Source of the DNA: Alopecurus myosuroides
Lineage: Eukaryota > Streptophyta > Magnoliopsida > Poales > Poaceae
DNA: 64,000 nucleotides
Assembly (NCBI GenBank): GCA_028641055.1
Contig: CM054063.1
Span: forward strand, 44,060,220 to 44,124,219
Direction: 5' to 3'
Position numbers and translations under genes: made by a program. Below are positions 31,529 through 44,040 of the stretch, one piece after another. Within the stretch, counting starts at the first letter, position 1. The number at the start of each line of letters is the position of its first letter. The notes below the pieces were generated by a model. That model did not search any database. It saw only the letters and a program-made list of their open reading frames with translations, and was not told the origin of the DNA.

Positions 31529-32854
31529 ATGGCGTTACCGAGGAGCGATGGCGTTGGCGACTGGCTGTTGAGCCCTTGCGACACCACTTCCCAGTGGACC
31601 ACAACATATTCACCGTCGACCTCGCCGGCGATCGAGAGGCCCTTGCCGCTCATCGGCACCCTCGTGTTCCGCCATGATGCGGGGAGGATTTTGCTCCTCG
31701 ATGCTGACGAGAGGATCATCGACGCGCGATACGTGCTGGAGGGCGAGCGGGTGGAGGTGGGGGCGGAGTTCATCCTTCCAGGCCATCACCTGCGGATCGA
31801 CAGTGCTCTGTTCCCGCCGGAGAAGCTGCGCTCGCCGTCGGAGTTGTTCCATCAGATTCCACCGAGGCCTGGTGAGAGTGGTTTAGGTGGGGCGTTTCCT
31901 TCGAGCCCACCCAGCCCACAACCTACAGTACCGGGCCTCCAGGAGGAAACGGAGAAGACTGAGGGTATTTCATCCGCAAATTCCCCAATCGAGGAGATCG
32001 ATTTCCTCTTCTCGCATCTCTGGCCAACATCTAGGGTTTCGTCGTCGCCGCGTCCGCCGGAGTCACATCACTGGTGGAAGGGCAAGGCCGGAGGCGACTC
32101 GAGATCCTTTGCGCAAGTTGCAGTGTCTCCACCTCGTCAAGTCTCTGCGACCATGGGGGGTCGAGGTGGGCGCTTCGCTGGGCGGCGCGGAGGCGGAGGG
32201 GGTACTGGAGGGGGCAACAGGAGCGGCGGCAACACCGACCGCCCTCCGGTGAGCTCTCAGTCCAGGAACATGGTGTGGCACAGGGAGGGGCAAGGCGGAT
32301 CTAGCGGGACCAACTCTGGAGCAGGGTCTGACCGCTAGGAAGCAGCAGCGGCCAAGGAAGCGACTGGCAAGGCACCGGCTGCAGGTCGACACGCCCCCTC
32401 CTCCGCTGTCACCACTGCTGGGGCAAGCTCCTCGTCAGAATCTGGTAATCCCATCTGTCTCAACTGCAACACCTTGGGCCACTTCACGGCTCGATGTCCT
32501 ACTATTCGCTGTGAGAGGTGCGGCAAGTTGGGGCACGTTTCTCAGATTTGCGAGGCGGTGTTACCTTGGGAATGTATTGCTGCGATGTGCGGGTTTCAAG
32601 CGCCAGGCCAAGGATTTTGCTATTTCCCCGATTCTTCCACTGCTAAGCAAGTCAAGGAGAGGTCATCTAGCTTGGTCATTTCGGTGCTAGAAGGAGATCC
32701 TACTTCGAGAGAGATCGAGATGGAGTTCAATGACTACCTCAACTCCAGCTGGAGATGCACTGCTAGGTCAATTGGCTCGAAGCAGTTTGTGATGAGATTT
32801 CCAATTCCAAGGTGGTGGAGAGAGCTTGTTATTGGGGCAGGCGCATGGAGATGA
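31529..32854 (+). pseudogene. LINE ORF1, N-terminal part with amber stop, copy 2
   Basis: Same as in copy 1: open to TAG at 32336-32338, then in frame to 32854, with zinc knuckles at 32456-32551. The only difference I found is C instead of T at 32083. The amber codon therefore predates the duplication. Confidence 0.8.
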
Positions 32855-32953
32855 AGAGATGCAATGCTGTACTGGGTTTGGCTCCTTGGTCTGCTGAAGT
32901 CGGGGCCAAAGGGGTGATGCACAAAGCATGGGTCAAGGTCAGGAACATACCAA

Positions 32954-34315
32954 TTGAAAAGAGATGCAAAGCGCATGCGGCATATATATGCAGGTTCTCT
33001 GGTTGGTGTCACACTGGAAGTCGATTTGGCAACTCTCCACAAACCAGAGTATTGCAGAATTTTATTGGGATGTCGTGATTTATCGAGGCTTCCAGAGATG
33101 GCTGAAGGGGTCTTGGGGGAATACTTCTATGATTTCCTGTATGAAATTGATACTGTACTGGTGCAAGGGCCCCCTGTTGTTAGATCTTCGATTCCCGTGT
33201 ATAACTCATCTGCACCCCCATCTCCTAAAAGGGCTAGGAATGAATATCTGACTGCCAACTCTGTTGCCTCTTCCGAAGCACAGACTATGAACACTAGTCA
33301 GTCGGTGTGCACGGGGTTTGGTCGATCATATCAGCTACCTTTGGCCACTGTGGCTGAGGGAGAATCTGAGGAAGATACTGATGTGGACAATGAGCTGCTG
33401 ATTGATGCGATGGCTCGGGAACATAATGACAAATCTAAAAAAAATCAAGCTGAACAGGTGACTGTTGCCTCGGTTGTTGACAGGGGAGTGCAGTCTCCTT
33501 CCTGCAACATGGTGCAAAATCTGGCTTGTTCTTCTGTCCAGGCTCCTATTACTCCTGTGGTGGAAAAAGAGGTTGTGTCTCCTGGTGATGATAATGGGGG
33601 TAAATCTTTGGTCTCCTATGTGGATGTGGTTCAAGGTAACAGCAGTGGTGATGGCCTTATTGTTACTGAGGTGGAGGAAGAGTTGTCCCATGTTGTTAAT
33701 GCTAGACAGGAATATACTGTGCATTCTCCCTCTTCTGGTGATTCTGTGGTTGAGGTGGGAGAACAGGTGGAGGTGGAGAGGGAACCTGCTGCTAGGAATT
33801 TGGAGGGGAGGATGGATCATGTGCTTCATCGGGCTGCTGCCCAGACAAGGAAGAGGAACCCAGAATGTGAGTCATCTCAAAGCCCCTCTCTTAATTCTTT
33901 TGTTGTGCTGTCCAATATGGAAATTATGTCTCGTGCTTCTCTTATGGGTGTGGATATTCTCTCTGATGACTTTGAAAAAATTGATTTTCTTAGAGAACTA
34001 GAGAATGCTAGGAATAATCTATCTGATAAATTTCCTAGTATTGATAATACTCCTCTTGTAGCTGTTCATAATGGGGGAGAGAGGACACCTCTATGCTTAA
34101 CTTGGTTAAATGATGAGGATCTTGATGAATCATTCACTGTAGTTCAGTCTAGGAAAAGCAAGAAAAAGGTAGAAAAAGCAATGTGGTTCTGGCTAGACCT
34201 ACAACAAGAAGTCAAAACAGTAAAGACATGGCTACCCTGGCTCCTGGTAGGCCTGTTAGAAACAAAAGTGTTCCTTCGAAATTTAAATCATGATTGGTGG
34301 TATTTGGAACATTAG
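32954..34315 (+). pseudogene. LINE ORF1, C-terminal part, copy 2 only
   Basis: A 453-codon frame entered by a frameshift near 32985 (frames meet at the GCATATATATGC run). It starts with the gag-like segment LEVDLATLHKPEYCRILLGC and LGEYFYDFLYEID. A long acidic, Ser-rich tail follows, with SPKRAR and EESFT-type stretches, ending in SRKSKKKVEKAMWF. Such long variable tails are usual in grass LINE ORF1 proteins. It overlaps the endonuclease frame by 26 bp at 34290-34315. Missing from copy 1 by deletion. Confidence 0.7.
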
Positions 34316-35368
34316 GGGAGCAGGGAAGAAAGGGATTTCTACCTGTATCCTTGATACCATAAAGGATAATAATCTGGATTTTATTGGTCTCCTCGAAACT
34401 ATGAAACAGTCTTATAATCAAAAAAAAAATAGAAAAATTGATCCCCTTAATAATTTCTTCTGGAAATGGATCCCCTCGGTGGGAAAATCTGGAGGTATTT
34501 TGTGTGGTGTTAAATATGATACGTTGGAAGTCCAGACTGTTAAACTGGGTAATCATATGGTGCTTTTATACATATGGGACAAAATTAAAAAGTGCAGGTG
34601 GGCCTGTATTGTGGTGTATGGGCCAGCTCATGAGGAGTTTAAAAGTGATTTCCTTGTGGAGCTTGCGGCCTTTTGCAACATGGTTGATTGTCCTTATATT
34701 GTGGGTGGCGATTTTAATATTTTGAGACATATATCTGGAAAAAAAAGACCTACGGTTCTACCTCACTCTTCTCATGTGTTTAATTCAGTGATTAGTACTC
34801 TTTGTCTTAGATATGTGGATCTGATTAGAGGTAAATATACATGGTCAAATAAACAGAAAGATCCCATCCTGGCTAGACTTGACAGAGTTCTTATGTCTCC
34901 TGATTGGGAAGCCCTTTTCCCTTTGGTTACTTTAAAAAATTGGTTCGAGACCAATCTGATCATAATCTTTTGATTTTGGACTCGGGAGATAATGTTGCAT
35001 CCAATATTAAGAGGGGTTTCAAATTTGATGTTTCCTGGCTTAATAATGAACAGTTTCTTCCTCTGGTGGCTGAGATTTGGAGTCACCCTATAAACAGTGT
35101 GGACCCTATTGATATTCTGAATATTAAGTTGAAAAGTATCAAAAAGTATTTTAAAGGTTGGGGATCCAATATCTTTGGGAACTTTAAGAAAAAGAAAAAA
35201 GAATTAAAAGAAGAATTGGAGTCCTTGGAAAAAATAGAAGAGGAAATGGTTCTGTCTCCTGATTCTTTTCTTAGGAAATCGAAAATACAAGTTGAGTTGT
35301 ATGAAATGAATACAGAGGAAGAGTTGTATTGGTATCAGAGATCTCATGCCAGAAAGGGGTTTCCTTAA
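34290..35368 (+). pseudogene. LINE ORF2 endonuclease and linker, frameshifted, copy 2 only
   Basis: From ATG 34290: GIWNIRGAGKKG, LLETMKQ, the catalytic GGDFNILR, YTWSNKQKD and LARLDRVLMSPDWE, all typical of plant LINE endonucleases. A frame change near 34930 moves the SDHNLLILDSGDN motif into the frame 34904-35368. That frame continues through a Lys/Glu-rich linker to ELYWYQRSHAR and then hits a deletion joint and stop. Non-functional. Confidence 0.82.
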
Positions 35369-35828
35369 TCATAGTTGTACCTGGATCCAACAAGTGCTTC
35401 ATAATGGTACTGTTACTGTCAAGTTGAATGATAAAATGGGAAGTTATTTCCAAAGTGCTAGAGGGGTTAGGCAGGGGGACCCCATGTCTCCTTTTCTTTT
35501 CAATATGATTGGAGAAGCCTTATCCAAGATGGTTTTTCAGGCTCAACAAAATGGTCTCATCTGTGGTTTGGCTCCTGACTTGATTACAAATGGGGTAGCA
35601 ATATTACAGTATGCGGATGATACGGTCTTATGTTTTTCTCATGACAAGGATAAAGCTTTGAATGTCAAACTCCTCCTTTACCTTTTTGAATTAATGTCTG
35701 GGCTGAAAATCAATTATGACAAGAGTGAAATTTTTGTTTTGGGAGGTGACAATGAAACCACCCAATTCTATTCTGCCATGTTTGGTTGCAAAATTGGTCA
35801 GTTACCTATGAAGTATTTGGGAGTGCCC
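35346..35828 (+). pseudogene. LINE reverse transcriptase, C-terminal palm remnant, copy 2
   Basis: Frame with CTWIQQVLHNGTVTVKLND, GVRQGDPMSPFLFN (RT motif 4 region), LQYADDTVLCF (catalytic YADD, 35610-35621), GLKINYDKSE and LPMKYLGVP. Between the linker and this part, the fingers and the first catalytic Asp region are missing. It runs directly into NLR sequence. Confidence 0.85.
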
Positions 35829-36550
35829 GGACGGCACAGCTGGACGAGCAGGATCGAGACTGGCGTGACAAGGTGCGCGAGCTCTCCTACGACATGGAGG
35901 ACTGCATCGACGTCTTCACCGACGGTCTCGACGGCGGCGGCGCCAAAGCGGGGCTTCTGAGCGGGCTCAAGAAAATTCAGGCGCGCTACAGAATCGCCGG
36001 CCGGATCCAAGAGCTGAAAGCTCGGGCCGTCCAAACAAGGGAGCGCCAAGAAAGGTACAGCACTAAGCTCGATGAGACCCCTCGGGGCCGCCTTGTGGCT
36101 GTTGACCCTCGAGTGCAGGCGCTCTACACAGACGCCGACGGGCTTGTCGGCATGGATGGCCCCAAGAAGAAGCTCGTCGATCTGCTAGGAAGAGAGGAGA
36201 AGGTTCAACGGCTTAGAGTGATTGTTGTCGTTGGATCTGGAGGGATGGGCAAGACAACTCTGGCCAACCAGGTTTACTCTATGATGAAAAGTCGATTTGA
36301 GTGCAAGGCTTTTGTGTCGGTGTCCCAGAATCCCAGCCTGCTCAAGGTTTTGTCCGATATATACTTGGGGGTCTGCGGCCGGGTGCCTTGGGCCGGAAAA
36401 GATGAGTGCCAACTCATCGATGAACTCAGAGAATTGACTGTGAAAAGGTGCGCGAGCTCTCCTGCCTACGACATGCTGGACTGGTTCCTTGGGCCGGAAA
36501 AGATGCGTGCCCACTCATGGATGAACTCAGAGAATGAGCGATGGAGTTGA
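35829..36550 (+). pseudogene. CC-NB-ARC disease-resistance gene fragment, copy 2
   Basis: No coding difference from the copy-1 fragment was seen. The frame starts at ATG 35786 in the LINE and ends at 36550 after 254 codons; the P-loop GSGGMGKTT is at 36233-36259. Same missing parts and same scrambled 3' end (blocks 36386-36434 and 36487-36535), so LINE fusion and truncation happened before the duplication. Confidence 0.88.
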
Positions 36551-38248
36551 TAAGAGTGACCCGTTCCGTTCCACTTTCGACGAAGCGCATGCGCGGGTGG
36601 TACGGTCCATCTCCAAAAAAAAAAAAACTCGATCGATCGATCGGTCCTAGAGATGCGCTGGTTCGACTTGCCTTGAATAAAAAAAAAGCACCTACTGGAT
36701 GCAGGAAGACCATATCTCCGTGCGTACAATACGTGAACTCGTAACGTGTCGTGCACAAGGGATGTGGCCGGCGTTGGTTTCTCTCGCTCTTCCTTTTCGA
36801 TACAACAAGGCGCTCCAAACCGACTCTCTTTTTTCTATTCTCGATCAGCCAAAGCACGCATATGTGATGCTGCCACGAATCTACCTAATGGTTTTTTTTT
36901 TCCTTTGTCTCGCCCAATCTATTCCCTTCTTTTTTCTTCCACACTACTCGTACTAGTCCCTCTTACTAGTACTAGTTTACTACTGTACCACTCATCGTCA
37001 AAATTCCTCTACTAGTACTATGATCCACGGATCCACTCGAGAAAAAAAAGCCATTGAATGGATCAGGGATGGTTTACCTGCTAGTCCTCGACAAATGCAG
37101 AAAAGGTCGACCCCGATCTAACAGGACCTCGCCGGCCTCTCCTTCCAGCAGACGCCACCAAGTACTCTCCTCTCACCGGCCGGGCTCAGCTAGCTTCTTC
37201 CGGTGCTCCTCCCTTCCCCACGCTTGGCCGCGGCCGCCACGCCAAAGTCCTAAGTCTAAGTCACACGCGAACCCCGCACGCGGTTACTCACTATGGGCCA
37301 CTATATATAGGCGACGCTAATTAGATGGATTGGAGGCAAAACGAGTTTGTTTGAATTTCACTTGAGATATGGTGGGAACGGGCTGCTAATCTCTTTCCAG
37401 GGATCTCTAATCTCTTTGTCCACCGATGTAGTCCTAAGAGAGAAATTGAAAGGCTAAGATGTGTCGTCCTACACGCCGGCCGATCGGTGACGTGGTCAAA
37501 TGGTGGAAAATTATGTGATGCCATGCCATTGCATGCGCCTTCAATTGGGTTGGTTTCCCAACATATATAGGGGCGATTCATTGTTAACAACCCGGCAATT
37601 ATGGCTGGCCGTATGACTCCTCTCCTAAATAAATCACCTACCCCAATTACTTAGTCGCCACAATAATAAACAAGATTTAAGGAGGAGACAAACTTTTTTC
37701 CTTTTTTTTTGAGAGAGAGGAGGAGACAATTTCTTAGACGGGAAAGAAAGGAGACTCAACAACTCTAAGCACGAGCAGTCTTTTGCGGGCTTGCCACGGG
37801 TGTCCCACTTATCTATCACGGGCTGATGCGGAGGAGACTCACGCAGGCACCTAGGACCCCTTCCTGTCGACGATATGCTACATATCATCCTCTTTCTTAT
37901 TCCCATCAACTACGGCACGACGAATTGAATGTTTTCGAATTGTAAAAGCTGGAATATTTAGCAACACAATGCCCATCCCGGGATAATACTCCACAATGTA
38001 TTATATATACTCCATCCCGAGAACGAGACTCCATTTAATATTACTTATCTAGCTAAAGATTATAAAATATATATATGTGTGTGTGTGTTGCTTAAGCACC
38101 TTCACACACACACAAGTAAATTGGAGTCACGGAAATTTGATACAGTACAACACATCCAAAATATAATACTCCACATTTCAAAACCCAAGACGCAAACAGC
38201 ACCATAGCAGCATCCCATACACAAGATACTTTACAAATGAAAATATAA
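36551..38248. other. Intergenic stretch after the NLR fragment, copy 2
   Basis: Same content as 4193-5890, including the (TG)n/(CA)n inverted microsatellite at 38065-38116. No gene seen. Confidence 0.6.
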
Positions 38249-38563
38249 TTAAGCAACTTCCACAACGTACAAATGCTCCACTCCCAGGTCCAGGAACTTC
38301 CTTCTACATAGAGATGCTCCGTCAGGTGGAACTAACCTTTGACCACACTTTGGCAAATTCTCAGGGTTTTTCAAAAACATTGATAACATGTGTGTCTCTG
38401 TGTGTCTGGTGAACGGCTCGCCGTAGCGTGCCAACACGGAGACACCATCTTCCTCGCACCAGCAGCTGGTCTCACGCTCCTCTCGCCCTTGTTGGAAGGA
38501 AACAAGGGCCGCCTTCCTCAGAGTACTCCCTTCCTCAAGCTGCTCCTCCCCAGTAAACTTAAC
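38249..38563 (-). pseudogene. Unrecognised coding-like fragment, copy 2
   Basis: Identical by eye to 5891-6205; no ATG, stop at 38249. Confidence 0.3.
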
Positions 38564-38914
38564 CAATCAGCGTGCCATCTGGCACACGTTCTCCTCCCCA
38601 CAGCCAACTCAACAGAACATGATGCAGTACGCCCCCCATCCTCATCCTCCGCAGCCTGCCTAGAATGTGCACATCAGTACGTTTTTGTAACGAGCATAAC
38701 AATTTCACGAAGCTAACTTGTCAAGCACATTACGGGAGCACTCAGAAGCTAACAACTACTACACATAACAAACAAGATTATTAGAGGGGCTCTGGTCCGC
38801 CATGCCCACTAGCACCGGGCAGTATCACTTCCCTGAGCTTCGCAATGGGGCTCATCTACCCACCAATTCAACCATCAGGTTCCAGAAATCAAGAGATTCC
38901 ATAATCTCAAGAGG

Positions 38915-41900
38915 TTAGATATAGGCAGCAAGGAATGGAACCTTGTCAGTGCAGATGATCTGGTACTCCAGGTGCTTGCAGAGGTCCTCATAGCTGACGA
39001 GGGAGAAGTTACCCAGCCACTCAACAGAGGTAACTTCGGATGCAGATGTTGACAACCTCCTGAACGGTTGGGGCGAGGTCGCTGCGGTGGGCCTAGGGGC
39101 AAGCAGCTTGACACTGCCTGAAAATGACAAGACACTTGGAATTAAGAACTCAGACTTCGAGTTGTTCAGGCTTTTCAATGATAAATTATCAAGAATTCAA
39201 TGCACAATTCCGTTCGGCATGTCTACATAAACGATGATCCAATTTCAATATGTCGAACATTTTCGACAACAAATTCATTAGAAGTATCATAATCACCTAA
39301 AAGGGTGCGCCATTCTTCACGCTCACACTCAAATATTAGGCAATATAAGCAAGCACCTACATCCAGTGTTTCATGAACAGACTAAGAGAGCACGCACAGG
39401 AAACCAAATACTACTCAAAGTATTATTGCCAAGAAAAAACAGTAATCAACGGACATGGGCATGAAACAAATTCAGTCAATAAAAAATGCCAGCATGCTGT
39501 TTATTGAGCTCGAAATTGAAGCCCACAAATGTTCTTTTCTTATCCATGCCATCATCACGATTAAATCACAGCCAATGGAGAGCTATCCTCCCTAAATAAG
39601 ATTGATCAAGAAGCGAATAATACCTAGAAAAACTGCAAGCAAATCGCATACAGCAGTATGCTAAGACTAGTGTGATGTCACTCTGTTCTCACCATGTTCT
39701 ATAGCTAGAACCATATCAGTGATCTCAGGCAGTTATTACACGTAAGTATTAAGCCTGACCATATCATCAAGTCCTAGAATCAAATTTAAGAGACTACTAT
39801 GGAACCACGACAAATAGGCGGTAGCTATATCAATAGAGAAGGCAATAGAATAATAACATCGAGTCATCAACTATACATGCATCTACCACCACTGGACCTA
39901 AACCAGTAAGTCATCAGTTCGATGGCCAGAGCAGAAACAGACACGGCACTATGGAGGTAGTAGCACAGAAGTACAGGATATTAAGGGATTAAATAGAGCT
40001 CACCGGAGAGGATTTGCAGCCAAGGCCAAGACAGCAGCACCACCACATTGAACTCGTTGTCATCGCACGGCAGCGGGATATCACTAATGAAAATAAAAAA
40101 AATATTGCATGTAGTATTAGTAACAGGCTGCTGTACTATGGTTTGCACATGGTAAATAAAATGGAAAAACACCAAGGTTGGATCAGGACATGATATAGTA
40201 TTCAAAACAAGGTTTTGATCAATTATGCGTTTTGCAATATTCTAATGCATCTCTCGTAAACAAAAGTTATGAATTTTTGAACTGAATCTAGTATTCAATA
40301 GAAGAAGTAAATAGCAGATCATAACACACAAAACAAGCACCCTTGAAATGGACACTGAACTAAAGTTTTCACCTCTCTATGGCAGAACCATACTCGACAA
40401 AGACAGGGAGCAGCAGCAGCACCCTTGCGTCAGCTAGGTCGGGGCATGAGTGCTCACAAGGCACAAGCCTCTCGGCTGCTTGTCTGGGCAGCGGGGAGGC
40501 CCGAGCAGGAGGGCATACGGCGTGGCGTCTACGCCGGCAAAGCATGCCGATGTGTTCGCCACATGCTGGCGAGGTGCGCAGCTCCTCCCGATGTCTCTGT
40601 TTCCCACCGATGAACTTGTATTGTGGACAAAAGAAAGTACTTGGTACAGATGACACTAGGTCCAGGTATGGACTCCGTCTGCTGCACCCTTCTTCTGCAA
40701 GATAAAATTTTATATAAACTTCAGATATCTTATTCACTAGAAGATTCACAAATAAATTGGCTTGCAGGAATTTACAAAAAGCATCTAGATAGTAGTCCCA
40801 TTACACCTTCAGAACCAGTACCATATAGCATTTTATCTCAAACGAAACATGCATGAAAAAAATCAATCCAATCAAGAAGGCCACACACACCGACCGAGAA
40901 TACAGATACACAGATTATGATGGGACTAGATGCGAGAAATCCACACAGCACGGTAGGTATATTTCATGATCTTTGAAGCATATTGAGCTACACATCCGTG
41001 ATGTAGGGGCATAATTTGCATCATATATGTAGACTTCAGCATATTTTCACCGAAATACTACTGCAGCATATGTTCGAGGGTTAAAGCTTGAGATACTAGG
41101 AATACTTATGCATCAATATCTCTAATGAAAATAAAAAATATTGTCCTAGTTTAGTAACAGGCTGTTGTACTAATGTTTGCACATGGTAATTGAAATGAGA
41201 AAAACACCCAGGTTGGATCAGGACATGATCATGTATACAAAACAAGGCTTTGATCAATTATGTGTTTTGCAATATTATAATGGATCTGGTATTCAATAGA
41301 AGAAGTAAATAGCAGACCATAACACACAAAACAAGCACACTAGAAATGGACAATGGACTGAAGTTTTTACCTCTCTATGGCAGAACAATACTCGACAAAG
41401 AAAGGGAGCAGCAGCAGCACCCTTGCGTCGTCAGCTAGGCCGGGGCAGGAGTGCTCTCGGCTGCTGGTCTGGTCAGCGGGGAGGCCCGAGAAGGAGGGCA
41501 TACGGCGTGGCGTCTGCGCCGGCAAAGCATGCCGCTGTGTTTGCCACATGCTGGCTACGTGCGCAGATCCTCCCCCTATCTCTGTTTCACAACAACAAAC
41601 TTCTATTGTGGACACAAGAAAGTACTTCGTACAGATGACACTAGGTGCAGACATGGACTCCATCTGCTGCACCCTTGTTCTGCAAGATAAGATTTTGTAT
41701 AAACTTCAGATATCTCATTCACTAGGAGATTCACAAAGACCATCTAGATACTAGTCCCATTACACCTTCAGAACCAGTACCATATAGCATTTTATCTCAA
41801 ACGAAACATGCATGAAAAAATTAATCCAATCAAGAAGGCCAAACACACCGACCAATAATACCGATACAGATTATGATCGGACTAGATGCGAGAAATCCAC

Positions 41901-43447
41901 ACAGCACAGTTGGTATACACATCCGTGATGTACGGGCATAATTTGCATCATATAACTAGACTGCTGACTGCATCACATTTGCACCAAAATACTTCCACAG
42001 CATATGGTCGACGGTTAAAGCTTGAGATACTAGGAACACTTATGCATCAATATCACTAATTAAAATAAAAAAGATTGTCCTAGTTTAGTAACAGGCTGCT
42101 GTACTACTGTTTGCACATGGTAAATAAAATGAAAAAACACCCAGGTTGGATCAGGACATGATCATGTATCCAAAACAATGCTTTGATCAATTATGTGTTT
42201 TGCAATATTATAATGCCTCTTTCATAAACAGAAGCTATGAATGTTTGAACTGGATCTGGTATTCAATAGAAGAAGTAAATAGCAGACTATAACACACAAA
42301 ACAAGCACACTTGAAATGGACACTGCACTGAAGTTTTCACCTCTCTATGCCAGAACCATACTCGACAAAGACAGGGAGCAGCAGCAGCACCCTTACATCG
42401 TCAGCTACGTCGGGGCAGGTGTGCTCACAAGACACAAGCCTCTCTGCTGCTGGTCCGGGCGCCGGGGAGGCCCGAGCAGGAGGACATAGGGTGTGGCGTC
42501 CGCGCCAGCAAAGCATGCCGCTGTGGTCGCCACATGCTGGCGAGGTACGTAGCTCCTCCCGCTGTCTTTGTTTCCCACCGACGAACTTGTATTGCCGACA
42601 AAAGAAAGTACTTGGTACAGATGACACTAGGTGCAGACATGGACTCCATCTGCTGCACGCTTCTTCTGCAAGATAATATTTTATATAAACTTCAGATATC
42701 TTATTCACTAGGAGATTCACAAATAAATTGGCTTGCAGGAATTTACAAAAAAACCATCTAGATAGTAGTCCCATTACACCTTCAGAACCGGTACCATATA
42801 GCATTTTATCTCAAAGGAAACACGCATGAAAAAATCTATCCAATCAAGAAGGCCACACACACCGACCGAGAACACCAATACAGATTGTGACGGGAATAGA
42901 TGTGAGAAATCCACACAGCACAGTAGGTATATTTCATTACCTATGAAGCATCGATTGAACTGCACATTCGTGGTGTACGGGCATAGTATAGATGAGCCAT
43001 GGTACAGACACCAATCCTACACTGTGTCTACATTTCAAGATTTACAGTTGCAAGAAGTATGCGTATCACAATATTAGAGAAAAAAAAATCCACACCAAGA
43101 ATAACCGGTTATTACAAGAGATGAAACAGGATCCAAATCCACACAACAACGTGAACTGAGAAAATTCCGGTTATTGCACATCCGAACCAATCAGGTAAGG
43201 GGGGAGGGAAAAAGAGAGAGAAGGGTGCTCACTTTATCTTCCCGGCCGTTCCCCTCCTGCGTCGCTGTCCGCGTCCACGCCCAGCTGCGACGGCGAGCGG
43301 CGAGGATGCGGTGGCCACGAAGGAGCGGCGGAACAGGGTCCATAGGTCATAGTCACCGGTTGGGGAAGAGGTCGCGGCGGCCGGATGGAGAAGAGTGCCA
43401 TCGGGGCGGTTGGAGCCACGCTGTGGTAGCCCGAGGCGGCGCTTCAT
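38915..43447 (-). CDS. Unrecognised multi-exon gene with triplicated exon units, copy 2
   Basis: Same structure as 6557-11089: exon 1 from ATG 43447 to a donor after 43233, candidate exons ending at 42341, 41371 and 40373, exon 40083-40004 and last exon 39117-38915. Two base differences from copy 1 fall in the third unit: A for G at 42397 (silent or missense depending on frame) and T for G near 42676. Splice sites are unchanged. Having two intact copies under the same structure is compatible with either a functional gene or simple recent copying. Confidence 0.5.
40079..42968 (-). repeat. Three tandem exon-bearing units, copy 2
   Basis: Units start at about 40079, 41117 and 42051, exact counterparts of the copy-1 array. 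Confidence 0.88.
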
Positions 43448-43945
43448 ATTTGGCAGCTAGGGTTCGTTATGGGGAAGCGAATCGAGGATTCCACGCCATG
43501 GAATCGGTGGAGGAGGAGGAGGTTTCCGCGCTATGGTCGGCAGTGCGAGGACTCGTCGGAGCCGCCCGGAATCGGCCGGCGACGGAGGCGGCGGCGGAGG
43601 GGATCGGGACGCTGTGAGGGAGTGCAGAGGACGCGAAGGAGGCGCGATAGATGGGCAGGAAGAAACGAAAAATCGGGCTTTTGTTTGGGCCGGAATTGCC
43701 GTCGGGATTTTTCTACCCAAACCCGAATGCCGAAAATTTTGGTCGTCCCGCGCTCGTGATGCAATTTCGTTTGGCGCCCGCGCTCATGCTCAACAGCTAG
43801 TGCTCAAATTTCCCCTCAAAAAACTTGTGCTGAAATTTGCATCGATCGTTGTCTTTTTAGACAAATTTGGCACTCGTGATGGAATTTCATCGGGATTTTG
43901 CATCGATTGCTGTCTTTTTAGACAAATGACACGTCATTTGGAGTA

Positions 43946-44038
43946 CTACCTCCGATCTGAATTAATGGTCGGAGGGCTAACCAAAGTTTTGTCTAAGCCT
44001 TGGCTAGCCCTCCGACCATTAATTCGGATCGGAGGGAG
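43946..44038. mobile_element. Stowaway-type MITE (93 bp), copy 2
   Basis: Counterpart of 11588-11680, with the same ends and TA flanks. Confidence 0.88.
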
Positions 44039-44040
44039 TA

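Larger units (their letters stand above)
31471..35828 (+). mobile_element. LINE gag-endonuclease-RT remnant, copy 2
   Basis: The more complete version of the LINE at 1755-3470. Order: gag ORF1 with amber stop and frameshifts (31529-34315), endonuclease (34290 to about 35000), linker, a joint at about 35353 where several hundred bp of RT are missing, then RT with GVRQGDPMSPFLF, YADDTVLCF and LPMKYLGVP. It ends at about 35828 against NLR sequence, with no 3' UTR or poly(A). Confidence 0.88.
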